A DNA stretch of 64,000 bases from Sphingopyxis sp. PAMC25046 (GCF_004795895.1 NZ_CP039250.1:1116001-1180000), one strand, 5' to 3'. Shown: positions 28,103 to 41,622, numbered from the stretch's first letter. The notes: generated by a model not told the origin, from the letters alone. Translations and numbers: made by a program.

Positions 28103-29350
28103 TTATTCGGCGTCGAGCCCGTAGGCGGTGTGCAGCACGCGCACCGCAAGTTCGGTTTCGTCCTCGTCGATCAGCACGCTGACCTTGATCTCGCTGGTCG
28201 AGATCGCCTGGATGTTGATGCCGCGGTCGGCCAGCGCGCGGAACATCGTGCTCGCGACGCCCGCGTGGCTCTTCATGCCGACGCCGACGACGCTGATCTT
28301 CGCGACCTTGTCGTCGCTGATGATGCGGTTGAAACCGATCTTGTCCTTCGCGCCTTCGAGCAGGTCGATCGAGCGGAGGAGGTCGGTGGCGGGAACGGTG
28401 AAGGTCACGTCGGTTTCGCCTTTTTCGCGGCCGACGTTCTGGATGATCATGTCGACGTTGATGCCTGACGCCGCGAGCGGGCCGAAGATGTTCGCGACCG
28501 CGCCGGGCTTGTCGGGCACGCGCGTGACGATGATCTTCGCTTCATTCTTGTCGTGGGCGATGCCGGTGATCAGCTGCCGTTCCATCTGATGTTCCTCTAT
28601 TTCCTCGTCGCTGACGATCATCGTGCCTTTTGCGGGAGCCTCGTCGCCCTCGACGAAGCTGGAGAGCACCTGCACGCGCACGCCCATCTTCATTGCGAGC
28701 CCGACCGAGCGCGTCTGGAGCACCTTGGCGCCGACGCTCGCGAGTTCGAGCATTTCCTCATAGGTGACATAATCGAGCTTGCGCGCACGCGCGACGATGC
28801 GCGGATCGGTGGTGTAGACGCCGTCGACGTCGGTATAGATGTCGCAGCGCTCGGCCTTCACGGCGGCGGCGACCGCGACCGCACTGGTGTCCGATCCGCC
28901 CCGGCCAAGCGTCGCGACGCGGCCGTCGTCCATCATGCCCTGGAAGCCGGGGATCACCGCGACCTCGCCGCGTCCCATCGCGGCGGTCAGCGCGCCGGTG
29001 TCGATGTCGATGATACGCGCGCGGGCGTGCGCTTCCTCGGTGCGGATCGGAAGCTGCCAGCCGAGCCAGCTGCGCGCGGGGACACCCATCGCCTGCAAGG
29101 TCAGCGCGAGCAGCCCCGATGTGATCTGTTCGCCCGCCGCGACGACGACGTCATATTCGGCGGGGTCATAGCGCGGGTTCGCCTCGCGGCAGAAATTGAC
29201 GAGGCGGTCGGTCTCGCCCGCCATCGCCGACACGACGACCGCGACCTCGTTTCCTTGCGCCACTTCGCGCGCGACGAGCTTCGCCACGGTGCGAATCCGC
29301 TCGGTGCCCGCCATCGACGTGCCCCCGAATTTCATCACGATCCGCGCCAT
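28103..29350 (-). CDS. lysC: Aspartate kinase
   Basis: The 415-residue protein starts MARIVMKFGGTSM and has the kinase core (GRGGSDTSAVAVAAAVKAERC, DVDGVYTTDPR) followed by two ACT domains, about residues 270-410, that bind lysine/threonine for feedback control. It catalyses the first step of lysine, threonine and methionine synthesis. The ATG at 29350 is the family start; the open frame continues 88 codons upstream but has no family similarity and overlaps the divergent ubiG promoter. It is divergent from ubiG across 160 bases. Confidence 0.95.
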   Translation of the reverse strand: MARIVMKFGGTSMAGTERIRTVAKLVAREVAQGNEVAVVVSAMAGETDRLVNFCREANPRYDPAEYDVVVAAGEQITSGLLALTLQAMGVPARSWLGWQLPIRTEEAHARARIIDIDTGALTAAMGRGEVAVIPGFQGMMDDGRVATLGRGGSDTSAVAVAAAVKAERCDIYTDVDGVYTTDPRIVARARKLDYVTYEEMLELASVGAKVLQTRSVGLAMKMGVRVQVLSSFVEGDEAPAKGTMIVSDEEIEEHQMERQLITGIAHDKNEAKIIVTRVPDKPGAVANIFGPLAASGINVDMIIQNVGREKGETDVTFTVPATDLLRSIDLLEGAKDKIGFNRIISDDKVAKISVVGVGMKSHAGVASTMFRALADRGINIQAISTSEIKVSVLIDEDETELAVRVLHTAYGLDAE

Positions 29351-29510
29351 GTCGCCCCGCTTTCCCGATCTGGTTTCCGCCGCAACTTTTCCAAGCATTT
29401 CCGCGGCGCTCGCGTCGTTACGGAAGGGGGAGGGCGATGGCAAGCGTGAGAACCTATGTGCGCGATAGAATTTCTTGCACCCGGGAAGGCGCGGTGCCAC
29501 ATCGCTGAGC

Positions 29511-30236
29511 ATGAGCGCCGCGACGATCAATCCGAATGAAGCCGCCCATTTCGGCGCGCTTGCCGCCGACTGGTGGGACCCGCACGGCTCGTCGGCGATG
29601 CTGCACAAGCTCAATCCGGTGCGGCTTGCCTATATCCGCGATCAGATCGACGCGCATTGGCAGGTCGATGCGCGCGAGCGTCATGCGCTTGCCGGGCGCA
29701 GCGCGCTCGACGTTGGCTGCGGTGCGGGGCTGCTCGCCGAGCCGCTCGCGCGAATGGGCGCGAAGGTCACCGGCGTCGATGCGGCGCCCGAAAATATCGC
29801 CGCGGCGCGCGATCATGCGGCGGGACAGGGGCTTTCGATCACCTATTTCGCGGGTGAACTGTCCGCGCTGCCGCCTGCGACCTTCGATCTTGTCACCTCG
29901 ATGGAGGTCGTCGAGCATGTCACCGATCCGGCGGCCTTCATCGGCGAACTCGCAGCGCGGCTTGCGCCCGGCGGGCTTATGATCCTGTCTACACCCAACC
30001 GCACGATGCTGTCGAAGCTGCTGCTCGTCGAGGCGGCCGAACGTATCGGTGCGGTGCCGCGCGGGACGCACGACTGGGATCAGTTTCTGAAGCCCGGGGA
30101 ACTGACCAAATTGCTCGAAGGCGCGGGGCTGGAAGTGCTCGACCGTATCGGCCTGTCGCCGTCGGCTGCCAAGGGCTTCAAGCTCGGCGGCAGCGAGGCG
30201 CTCAACTATCTGGTTGCCGCGAGGCACGCGGGGTGA
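29511..30236 (+). CDS. ubiG: Bifunctional 2-polyprenylphenol/3-demethylubiquinol O-methyltransferase UbiG
   Basis: The 241-residue methyltransferase has the SAM motif LDVGCGAGLLAEPLARMGA (residues 65-83), VTGVDAAPENIA and the family block RTMLSKLLLVEAAERIGAVP with PRGTHDWDQFLKP, a strong UbiG signature. It methylates both hydroxyls in ubiquinone synthesis. The N-terminal NPNEAAHFGALAADWWDPHG is also characteristic. The stop TGA overlaps the GTG start of the next gene. Confidence 0.95.
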   Translation: MSAATINPNEAAHFGALAADWWDPHGSSAMLHKLNPVRLAYIRDQIDAHWQVDARERHALAGRSALDVGCGAGLLAEPLARMGAKVTGVDAAPENIAAARDHAAGQGLSITYFAGELSALPPATFDLVTSMEVVEHVTDPAAFIGELAARLAPGGLMILSTPNRTMLSKLLLVEAAERIGAVPRGTHDWDQFLKPGELTKLLEGAGLEVLDRIGLSPSAAKGFKLGGSEALNYLVAARHAG

Positions 30237-30826
30237 GCCGCGACCCGCGCGTCGACGATTATATCGCGAAGCGGCAGCCCTTCGCCCAGCCGATACTGAA
30301 CCATTTGCGCGAACTGGTGCATGAATATGCGCCCGGTGTGGAAGAAACGCTGAAATGGGGCGTGCCGCATTTCGTGCTGAACGGCCAGAATCTGGCGGGC
30401 ATGGCGGCGTTCAAGGAACATGCAACCTTCGGCTTCTGGCGCGACGAGGAGGTGACGGGCGCGCCGCGCGATACCGGCGCGATGGGGAGCATGGGGCGCC
30501 TGGCCTCGCTCGCCGACCTGCCGGGTGACAAGCAGATGGCGGACTATATCCGAAAGGCGGCCGCGCTTTGCGCCGAAGGCAAACCCAAGCGCGCGGCGCC
30601 GAAACCCAAAGCCGCGCTCGACCTGCCCGATGATCTCGGCGCGGCGCTGAAAGCCAATGCCGCGGCACAAGGCCATTGGGACGCCTTCTCGCCCGGCAAG
30701 CGCCGCGACTATATCGAATGGGTGCTCGAGGCGAAGCGCGAGGAAACGCGCGTCAAGCGCATCGAAACGATCGTCGCGCAGGTCGCTGAGGGCAAGGATC
30801 GGAACTGGAAATATAAGGGCTGCTGA
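30233..30826 (+). CDS. YdeI/OmdA family protein with DUF1801-like domain
   Basis: This 197-residue soluble protein starts at a GTG overlapping the ubiG stop (GTGA). The first 110 residues match the DUF1801 fold (GVEETLKWGVPHFVLNGQNL). The last 60 (LDLPDDLGAALKANAAAQGHWDAFSPGKRRDYIEWVLEAK) match the YdeI/OmdA bacteriocin-protection C-terminal domain. Function is not established for either domain. Coupling to ubiG is close but is probably only positional. Confidence 0.8.
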   Translation: MSRDPRVDDYIAKRQPFAQPILNHLRELVHEYAPGVEETLKWGVPHFVLNGQNLAGMAAFKEHATFGFWRDEEVTGAPRDTGAMGSMGRLASLADLPGDKQMADYIRKAAALCAEGKPKRAAPKPKAALDLPDDLGAALKANAAAQGHWDAFSPGKRRDYIEWVLEAKREETRVKRIETIVAQVAEGKDRNWKYKGC

Positions 30827-30838
30827 TTATTCCGTCGC

Positions 30839-30917
30839 CCCCGCGAATGCGGGGCCGCGATCGGTTAACGCAGCGAGGCGTGACAAGGCCGCCAACGACC
30901 CCCGCCTTCGCGGGGGT
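30839..30917. repeat. Pair of GC hairpins between convergent genes
   Basis: Two short palindromes lie in the 125-base gap: CCCCGC-GAAT-GCGGGG at 30839-30854 and ACCCCCGC-CTTC-GCGGGGGT at 30898-30917. Both have tetraloops. Without T-tracts they are poor canonical terminators; they look like the dispersed REP-like hairpins common in sphingomonad intergenic regions, and could protect both convergent messages. Confidence 0.55.
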
Positions 30918-30951
30918 TGACGCTTCGGAACGCTTCGCATTCCGTGGCGCG

Positions 30952-31623
30952 TCAAAAGTCGACGTCCTCATAATATTTCGGCGGCGTCACGATTTCCATT
31001 CGCTCGGCCAGCAAGGGGCGAAAGCTCGGCCGCGATTTCAGCCCCGAATACCAACCCTTGGTCTGTTCGTGCCCCGTCCAGTCGATGCCACCGAGATAGT
31101 CGGCGACCGAGATATGCGCCGCGGCGGCCAAGTCGGCGAGGCTCATCGTCGCGCCCGCCAGCCAGGTGCGGTGGTCGATCAGATAGTCGACATAATCGAG
31201 ATGGTTGTTCGCCGCCTTCATCGCTTCGCGCAGCGCGCCGCCGTCGGGCGGCTGGCGGTGGACGATGCGCTTCTGCATCCGCTCGAACAGCAAGGGGCCG
31301 GTGACTTCATAATAGAAGTCGTGATCGAACCACGCGGTCAGTCGGCGGATCTCGGCGCGGTTCGCCGCCGTGCCGTTGATCATCGCCTTGCCTTCGACGG
31401 TTTCCTCGAAATATTCGGCGATCGCCATGCTGTCGATCAGCACCTGTCCGCGCGCCTGATCGACCATCACCGGGGTGCGGCCCGCCGGGTTGAGATCGAT
31501 GAATTCGTCGCGGCGCTCCCACGGCGATTCGCGCACCAATTCGTAACCCACGCCCTTTTCGCCCAGCAAAAGGCGGACCTTGCGCGAAAAGGGACAGAGC
31601 GGGAATTGATAGAGTTGCCACAT
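30952..31623 (-). CDS. GST-fold protein, possible FtsZ-associated FzlA
   Basis: The 223-residue protein has the GST thioredoxin-like N-domain (LYQFPLCPFSRKVRLLLGEKG, then LNPAGRTPVMVD and DSMAIAEYFEE) and the helical C-domain. The charged and aromatic tail (TPPKYYEDVDF) resembles the conserved C-terminal tail of FzlA, an essential GST-like FtsZ partner in alphaproteobacteria. Glutathione transferase activity is therefore uncertain. I could not compare it to sequences, so the FzlA identity is inference. The ATG at 31623 gives the standard GST start. Confidence 0.75.
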   Translation of the reverse strand: MWQLYQFPLCPFSRKVRLLLGEKGVGYELVRESPWERRDEFIDLNPAGRTPVMVDQARGQVLIDSMAIAEYFEETVEGKAMINGTAANRAEIRRLTAWFDHDFYYEVTGPLLFERMQKRIVHRQPPDGGALREAMKAANNHLDYVDYLIDHRTWLAGATMSLADLAAAAHISVADYLGGIDWTGHEQTKGWYSGLKSRPSFRPLLAERMEIVTPPKYYEDVDF

Positions 31624-31701
31624 GCGCTTGGCATAGCGGCAGCGGGGCGCCACGCGCAACGGCTATGGCGCGACCTGCCTCTGGCGATTGTGGATTAGAC
31701 G

Positions 31702-32136
31702 TCAGCGTCGCGCCGCGTCGCGCTCATATTCCCACTGGGCGGCAAGATCGCGCGCCATATCCCTGAGGACAGGGGCATAAGCCGCGAGCGCCGATGCGGC
31801 ATGGCCCGCCATGCGCGTCGTCGCACGGACATCGTCGCCCAAGCGTTCGGCATAATAGGGATCGCGCCCCGTCACTTCGCCGAGCGTCGCGTCGGGCGGA
31901 ATATAGGCGGCGTCGGACTCGGGATCGATCTGCGCGACGGCTTTGGCGAGCGGGCCGACCTGCATCTGCATCAGCGCGCCGACCATAGCGGTGATCGTTT
32001 CGGCCATCCGGTCCTGGGCGACCGGATCGTTGAGCGTCGCGACGGTATCGTGCATCTCGTTGGCGGCCGCAGGCAGCGGTGCAGCGAGTGCGAGCAGGGG
32101 AAGGGCGGCGAGCGCCATTTTTGCGGTCGAGCGCAT
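31702..32136 (-). CDS. Exported small hypothetical protein
   Basis: This 144-residue protein has a signal peptide (MRSTAKMALAALPLLALAAP, cleavage likely after AAA-N) and a helical mature part with a DPVAQDRMAETITAM segment. No Cys, no membrane anchor and no known domain are visible. The ATG follows GAAAGGATG. It lies downstream of gltB on the same strand, 112 bases away, with a stable hairpin between them, so it may be transcribed separately. Confidence 0.65.
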   Translation of the reverse strand: MRSTAKMALAALPLLALAAPLPAAANEMHDTVATLNDPVAQDRMAETITAMVGALMQMQVGPLAKAVAQIDPESDAAYIPPDATLGEVTGRDPYYAERLGDDVRATTRMAGHAASALAAYAPVLRDMARDLAAQWEYERDAARR

Positions 32137-32213
32137 GAATTCATCCTTTCAGGATGCGAAAATCGATGCGGCTCCTTAGCGAAGCAACGCTTTCGCTGCG
32201 CTGAACGTGCGGC

Positions 32214-32237
32214 GGCGATGCGACGAAGCGCATCGCC
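32214..32237. terminator. Nine-base-pair hairpin downstream of gltB
   Basis: GGCGATGCG (32214-32222) and CGCATCGCC (32229-32237) are perfectly complementary around a six-base loop, 12 bases after the gltB stop. There is no T-tract, so it is either a weak terminator or a 3'-end stabiliser for the gltB message. Confidence 0.4.
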
Positions 32238-32248
32238 GTCACGTCGGG

Positions 32249-36778
<4,530 letters not shown>

Positions 36779-36805
36779 CTTCGTCCTGACGGGATAGGCT
36801 GACGC

Positions 36806-37951
36806 CTATTCGGAGGGGGTCTTGTCCAATCGCTCGCGCGCCTTTTCGACGGCGGCGGCCTCGGCTTCGATATAGGCGGCTTCCAGTTCCTCGACGCGCT
36901 TGCGATCGGCTTCGGACCAGTTGCTGCGATCATATGCGGTGGCTTCGACCGCGACGGCGGCGTCAGCGGCCGCTTCCGCGGTGGCGACATCGGCGGCGGC
37001 GTCGACCGCATAATCGTCGGCGGCTTCGGCGACGTCGGTCATCGCGGCATCCTCGGCCGGGCTGTTCCACATGTCGCGCTGTTCCTTAAGCACGCTCATA
37101 TCGACCTTCATCAGCTTGGCGAGCTTGCCGAGTTCCTTGTCGTCGAAGTCCGAAAGCTGCTTTTCCTTGGGCAGCTCCTTCAAATCCTTCTCGATCTCGG
37201 GGGCGCGGTCGATGAATTTGGTCACCAGCGGCGGCACCGCCTTGATCACCGCGACCATCACTTCGGGATCGGCCTGCAACGCCATCCATTCGCTGGCGTA
37301 CAGATTGCCCGTCGGCGTCGCGAGGAAGGTGTTGAGGTCGGTGAGCTGCGCGCCGGTGAACTTGCGCGCATAGGCCTTGGCCAGTCCTTCGCGCATCGGC
37401 GGTTCCATATCGGCGAGCACTTCGCTGATCAGCGGCTTGATCACGCGGTTGATCTGCTCGTCGCGTTCCTTGCGATGCGGGTCGAACATGTCGGCGACCT
37501 TGCCCTTGGTCGCTTCGTCGAGTTTCGCGATCTGGTCGGTTTCGACGCCGGTCTTGATCGAAAGCAGCAGGTCCGACTGACCGCCGAACTCGCCCATGAT
37601 CGTCTTGAACATCTTGCCGTACAGATTGTCGACCATCTTCTCGATGCTGCCGGCCGGGATCAGCGCGGCGGTCGTCTGCTGCGCCAGCGTCAGGCGCGCC
37701 GGGTCGATCGGCGGCAGGTCGCTGGTGTCGAACATCTTTTCGATGAGCGCGATCGCCTCGTCCATTTCCTTCTGCATCTTGGCCTTCGCCTCGGCGGCGG
37801 CAGCTTCGCTGTCAAACGGCATCTCGCTGCCGTCTTCGGCGGCGACGACTTCGGCCTCGGGCGCTTCCTGCTGCGCGGCATGGGCCGAAATGCCCAGCGG
37901 CAGCATCGCCACGGCACCGGCAAGCAGGATCGATTTGAACGACGGCATCAT
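36806..37951 (-). CDS. Exported DUF2059-like protein between gltD and gltB
   Basis: This 381-residue protein has a signal peptide (ATG at 37951 or 37948; core SILLAGAVAMLPLGISAHA), an acidic Ala-rich linker, and a DUF2059-type helical core (MREGLAKAYARKFTGAQLTDLNTFLATPTGNLYASE). It ends in a very Ala/Glu-rich, likely coiled or disordered tail. Lying 27 bases before gltB and 19 after gltD, it is in the glutamate synthase operon but is predicted periplasmic, so a direct role in the cytosolic enzyme is unlikely. Its function is unknown. Confidence 0.75.
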   Translation of the reverse strand: MMPSFKSILLAGAVAMLPLGISAHAAQQEAPEAEVVAAEDGSEMPFDSEAAAAEAKAKMQKEMDEAIALIEKMFDTSDLPPIDPARLTLAQQTTAALIPAGSIEKMVDNLYGKMFKTIMGEFGGQSDLLLSIKTGVETDQIAKLDEATKGKVADMFDPHRKERDEQINRVIKPLISEVLADMEPPMREGLAKAYARKFTGAQLTDLNTFLATPTGNLYASEWMALQADPEVMVAVIKAVPPLVTKFIDRAPEIEKDLKELPKEKQLSDFDDKELGKLAKLMKVDMSVLKEQRDMWNSPAEDAAMTDVAEAADDYAVDAAADVATAEAAADAAVAVEATAYDRSNWSEADRKRVEELEAAYIEAEAAAVEKARERLDKTPSE

Positions 37952-37970
37952 AGTTTCCTTCCCCTGTTGG

Positions 37971-39413
37971 TCATGCCGCCTTCTTTTCGCTCTTCGCTTT
38001 GACTTTCAACCACTTTGCCATCTGTTCGCTGACATCGCGGCCGTCGCGGATGGCCCAGACGACCAGGCTGGCGCCGCGCACGATGTCGCCCGCGGCGAAA
38101 ACGCCGGGCAGGCTGGTCATCATCGTCTGATGATCGACGCGCAGGGTGCCCCAGCGCGTGACCGACAGGTCGGGCGAGCCGAACAGGTGCGGAAGCTCCT
38201 CGGGATCGAAGCCCAATGCCTTGATCACCATGTCGGCGGGCACGTCGAACTTGCGGCCCGGATCGGCCTCGGGGCTGCGTCGGCCGCTCGCGTCGGGGGC
38301 GCCAAGGCGCATGCCGGCGACCGCGACTTCCTTCACATGCTTGTCGGCGGTGAAGCTTTCAGGGGCCGAAAGCCAGACGAATTCGACGCCTTCTTCCTCG
38401 GCGTTCGAAACCTCGCGCTGCGACCCCGGCATATTCTCGCGGTCGCGGCGATAGAGGCATTTTACCGATTTGGCGCCCTGCCGCACCGCGGTGCGGACGC
38501 AGTCCATCGCGGTGTCGCCGCCGCCGATCACGACGACATGTTTGCCCTTGGCATCGAGGCGACCGTCGTCGAACGCCGGAACCTCGTCGCCGAAGCTCTT
38601 GCGGTTCGACGCGATCAGATAGTCGAGCGCGGCGATCACGCCGTCGGCGGCATTGCCGGGGACGTTGATCTCGCGCGCCTTGTAAACGCCCGTGGCGACC
38701 AGGATCGCGTCATGCTTCTGGCGCAGTTCGTCGAGCGTCGCATCCTCGCCGACCGCGAAGCCGAGGTGGAACTGGATTCCGCCTTCCACGAGCCGGTCGA
38801 TGCGGCGCATCACGACATCCTTCTCGAGCTTGAAGCCCGGGATGCCATAGGTGAGGAGGCCGCCCGCGCGATCGTGCCGGTCATAGACATGGACCTCATG
38901 CCCCTGCGTGCGCAGATATTCGGCCGCGGTCAGCCCCGCGGGGCCCGCGCCGATCACGCCGACCGACTGGCCGGTCGCGGCGCCGACGTGCAGCGGTTCG
39001 ACCCAGCCCTGGGCCCAGGCGGTGTCGGTGATATATTTCTCGACGCTACCGATCGTCACCGCGCCATGGCCCGAAAATTCGATCACGCAATTGCCTTCGC
39101 ACAGCCGATCCTGCGGACAGATGCGGCCGCAGATCTCGGGCATCGTCGAGGTCGCGTTGCTCAGTTCATAGGCTTCGCGGAGGCGCCCCTCGGCGGTCAG
39201 GCGCAGCCAGTCGGGAATATGATTGTGGAGCGGGCAATGCACCGAGCAATAGGGCACGCCGCATTGCGAGCAGCGCGCCGCCTGCGCATCGGCATCGGGC
39301 GCCGCGTAACGTTCGGCGATCTCGCGAAAGTCGTGCGCGCGTTCTTCGGCGGAGCGCTTGTCCGGATAGGATTGTTCACGCTCCACAAACTGGAGCATGC
39401 GTTCGGAAGCCAT
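37971..39413 (-). CDS. gltD: Glutamate synthase small subunit
   Basis: The 480-residue flavoprotein has the N-terminal iron-sulfur Cys motifs (CSQCGVPYCSVHCPLHNHIP and CGRICPQDRLCEGNC) and two nucleotide-binding sites: FAD (VGVIGAGPAGLTAAEYL) and NADPH (VVVIGGGDTAMDC). It moves electrons from NADPH to GltB. The ATG at 39413 follows GAAGGGGATACTG; the longer reading frame upstream adds no family sequence. Confidence 0.95.
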   Translation of the reverse strand: MASERMLQFVEREQSYPDKRSAEERAHDFREIAERYAAPDADAQAARCSQCGVPYCSVHCPLHNHIPDWLRLTAEGRLREAYELSNATSTMPEICGRICPQDRLCEGNCVIEFSGHGAVTIGSVEKYITDTAWAQGWVEPLHVGAATGQSVGVIGAGPAGLTAAEYLRTQGHEVHVYDRHDRAGGLLTYGIPGFKLEKDVVMRRIDRLVEGGIQFHLGFAVGEDATLDELRQKHDAILVATGVYKAREINVPGNAADGVIAALDYLIASNRKSFGDEVPAFDDGRLDAKGKHVVVIGGGDTAMDCVRTAVRQGAKSVKCLYRRDRENMPGSQREVSNAEEEGVEFVWLSAPESFTADKHVKEVAVAGMRLGAPDASGRRSPEADPGRKFDVPADMVIKALGFDPEELPHLFGSPDLSVTRWGTLRVDHQTMMTSLPGVFAAGDIVRGASLVVWAIRDGRDVSEQMAKWLKVKAKSEKKAA

Positions 39414-39497
39414 GCAGTATCCCCTTCGTTGAGAGGCGAAATGCATGGCCCGACACGCCCTGTCACGGGCGAATTGCGCGATAGGTCAGCAACACTT

Positions 39498-39526
39498 ACA
39501 TAAATTGACCGCCGAATTTACCTCAA
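39498..39526 (-). promoter_or_regulatory. Candidate promoter for the gltD operon
   Basis: On the minus strand TTGAGG (39521-39526) and TTATGT (39498-39503) are separated by 17 bases in an AT-rich gap 85 bases before the gltD start. It fits a sigma-70-type promoter. An NtrC-type regulator could also act here, but no clear sigma-54 pattern was seen. Confidence 0.35.
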
Positions 39527-39572
39527 AATCGGTTAGCGCAATTATCTTTCGTCAATTAGTTCCGTTCCGGAC

Positions 39573-40373
39573 CTATCTCATGCCGAGCCAGATCAGCGCG
39601 GCGACGCCGACGATGATTCGATACCAGGCGAAGGGCGCGAAGCCATAACGCGTGACGACCGCGAGGAAGGCCTTGATTACCGCCCAAGCGACGACGAACG
39701 AGACGAACGCGCCGACCGCGATCAGGCCGAGATCGTTCGTGGTGATCGCGTCGCGATGCTTGAACAGCTGGAGTACCGTCGCGCCGGTCAGCGTCGGAAG
39801 CGCGAGGAAGAAGCTGAACTCGGCCGCGGTCTTGCGGTCGACGCCGAACGACATCGCGCCGAGGATCGTCGCGCCCGAGCGGCTGACTCCCGGGATCATC
39901 GCGATGCACTGGACCAGCCCGACGAGGATCGACTGGCGCGCCGACACATTGGCGACCCCGCCGACGTCCCTTGTCTTCGCGAACCGCTCGACGAGCAGGA
40001 TCGCAAAGCCGCCGATGATCAGCGCCCACGCGACGACGACTGCATTTTCGAGCAGCAGCTCGATATAGTCGCCGAAGGCGAGGCCGAGGACGACCGCCGG
40101 GAAAAAGGCGAGCAACAGGTTGCGCACGAAGGCAATCGCCTGCGGATCGCGTCGGAAGAAGCCCGTGAACATCTCCCAGAACAGCTTCCGGTACAGCACG
40201 ACGATCGCGAGGATCGCGCCGGGCTGGATCGCGATATTGAAGATTGCCCAGCGCGCGGCGTCATAGCCGAGAAGTTCCGTCGCAAGAATCAGGTGCCCGG
40301 TCGAGGAGACGGGCAAAAACTCGGTCAAACCCTCGACGATGCCGAGGATGATTGCGGTCAGCCAGATGCCCAT
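39573..40373 (-). CDS. uppP: Undecaprenyl-diphosphatase UppP (BacA)
   Basis: The 266-residue membrane protein has the two UppP signatures: GIVEGLTEFLPVSSTGHLIL (residues 11-30) with catalytic Glu and Ser, and the second repeat PGVSRSGATILGAMSFG with the conserved Arg. It recycles undecaprenyl pyrophosphate for cell-wall and glycan synthesis. The start overlaps the stop of the upstream gene by one base. Confidence 0.95.
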   Translation of the reverse strand: MGIWLTAIILGIVEGLTEFLPVSSTGHLILATELLGYDAARWAIFNIAIQPGAILAIVVLYRKLFWEMFTGFFRRDPQAIAFVRNLLLAFFPAVVLGLAFGDYIELLLENAVVVAWALIIGGFAILLVERFAKTRDVGGVANVSARQSILVGLVQCIAMIPGVSRSGATILGAMSFGVDRKTAAEFSFFLALPTLTGATVLQLFKHRDAITTNDLGLIAVGAFVSFVVAWAVIKAFLAVVTRYGFAPFAWYRIIVGVAALIWLGMR

Positions 40374-41311
40374 TATCGCGAAGCGAGCTCGGCAAAGCGG
40401 CCGTGGCGGCGATATTGCACCAGCCAGCCTTCGGCGACCGAGGCGAGCGACGCGGGCGTGATGCCAAGCTGTGCGAGCCCCGCGGCGCCATCGGCAACGA
40501 CGTTGTCATGCTGGAGCATCAGCCACTGATCCTTGGTGATTGGCGCGCCTGGCGCCCAGCCGAGGCCGCTGGCGAGCGCCGAGGCAACAAAGTCGGGTAC
40601 ATCGACGAACAAGGGCGAGCGGCCAGTCGCGCTCGCGATCCAGCGCAGCAGTTCGCCCATCGTCAGCACCTGCGGTCCGCCGATCTCGAATGTCTTGCCG
40701 GCAACGCCGTTGCCGAGTGCTGCGACGACCGCGTCGGCGACGTCTCCGACGTAGATGGGCTGGAACTTCGCATTCGGCGCGATCACCGGGACGATCGGTG
40801 CCATACGCATCATCGTGGCGAAGCGATTGATGAAATGATCTTCGCGGCCGAAGATGATCGAGGGGCGCAGGATCGCGGCATCGGCAAAGGCGGCGCGTAC
40901 CGCGGCTTCGCCGTCGCCCTTGCTGCGGCCATAGGCCGACGCGCTTTCAGAATCGGCGCCGATCGCCGAAACATGGACCAGTGCGCTGGCGCCAGCCGCT
41001 TTTGCCGCCGCCGCGACATGGCCTGCGCCATCGGCCTGCACGGCCTGCATGTCGCCGAACGCGCCGACGAGGTTGATGACGGCATCGCTGCCCTGCACCG
41101 CGCGCGCGACGCTTCCGGGATCGCGGACGTCGCACGTCACGAACTGCGTCTGGCCGAGCCCGCCGAGCGGCTTCAGGAAGGTCGCAGCGCGGGGCGCGCG
41201 CTGCGCGACGCGGACGCGCGCGCCGCGCGCGAGCAGCCGCTGCACGACATAGCGGCCAAGGAAGCCCCCGCCGCCCAGCACCGTGATCAATTGCCCGTCG
41301 AGTTTCTGCAT
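40373..41311 (-). CDS. NAD(P)-binding protein, NDUFA9-like atypical SDR
   Basis: The 312-residue protein has the Rossmann motif ITVLGGGGFLGRYVVQRLLA (residues 9-28), the block LVHVSAIGADSESASAYGRSKGDGEAAV, with an SDR-a-type YxxxK (YGRSK), and ILRPSIIFGREDHFINRF. This matches atypical extended SDRs related to the complex I accessory subunit NDUFA9 and the UbiA-linked epimerases. It probably supports respiratory complex I or quinone metabolism; this is inference. Its last base is shared with the uppP start. Confidence 0.85.
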   Translation of the reverse strand: MQKLDGQLITVLGGGGFLGRYVVQRLLARGARVRVAQRAPRAATFLKPLGGLGQTQFVTCDVRDPGSVARAVQGSDAVINLVGAFGDMQAVQADGAGHVAAAAKAAGASALVHVSAIGADSESASAYGRSKGDGEAAVRAAFADAAILRPSIIFGREDHFINRFATMMRMAPIVPVIAPNAKFQPIYVGDVADAVVAALGNGVAGKTFEIGGPQVLTMGELLRWIASATGRSPLFVDVPDFVASALASGLGWAPGAPITKDQWLMLQHDNVVADGAAGLAQLGITPASLASVAEGWLVQYRRHGRFAELASR

Positions 41312-41464
41312 GGGGTCCGCCTGTATCGATTCTCTGGATGGCGCGGGGCGCGCCGACGGCCTTCCCCATGCCGCGAAGCGGGAAGGGGAGCAAGGGGCGA
41401 GGCGGCCATATGACGCAAAACCGGTGGCTTTGCGATAAAATGCGTCTCGGCCACCGCGACGCGG

Positions 41465-41493
41465 TTGACAAGCCGATAGCCGCGCCGCTAAGC
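41465..41493 (+). promoter_or_regulatory. Promoter of the tRNA-Leu gene
   Basis: TTGACA at 41465-41470 and CTAAGC at 41488-41493 are spaced 17 bases apart, ending 17 bases before the first base of the tRNA. The -35 is perfect and the -10 resembles alphaproteobacterial housekeeping sites. Confidence 0.5.
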
Positions 41494-41510
41494 GCCCGCT
41501 CCTACCCCGT

Positions 41511-41597
41511 GCCCAGATGGCGGAATTGGTAGACGCACCAGCTTCAGGTGCTGGCGATCGCAAGGTCGTGGAGGTTCGAGTCCTCTTCTGGGCACCA
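41511..41597 (+). tRNA. tRNA-Leu, anticodon CAG
   Basis: The 87-base gene has the acceptor stem GCCCAGA/TCTGGGC, the anticodon stem CCAGC/GCTGG with loop TTCAGGT (anticodon CAG, reading CUG), a long variable arm as in leucine tRNAs, a TTCGAGT T-loop, discriminator A and an encoded CCA at 41595-41597. It is followed directly by the island integrase region, so its 3' half is the likely attachment site. Confidence 0.93.
41573..41597 (+). other. Candidate left attachment site (tRNA 3' end)
   Basis: P4-type integrases recombine at the 3' end of tRNA genes. The T-arm through CCA is the expected core, re-created on integration. The matching right copy is not in the window, so the exact borders are inferred. 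Confidence 0.4.
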
Positions 41598-41605
41598 TCT
41601 GTTCT

Positions 41606-41622
41606 CCTCGGAATGTCCGAGG
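41606..41622. repeat. Short palindrome after the tRNA
   Basis: CCTCGGA (41606-41612) and TCCGAGG (41616-41622) form a seven-base-pair stem with a three-base loop just downstream of the tRNA. It may aid 3' processing or mark the island edge. Confidence 0.4.
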
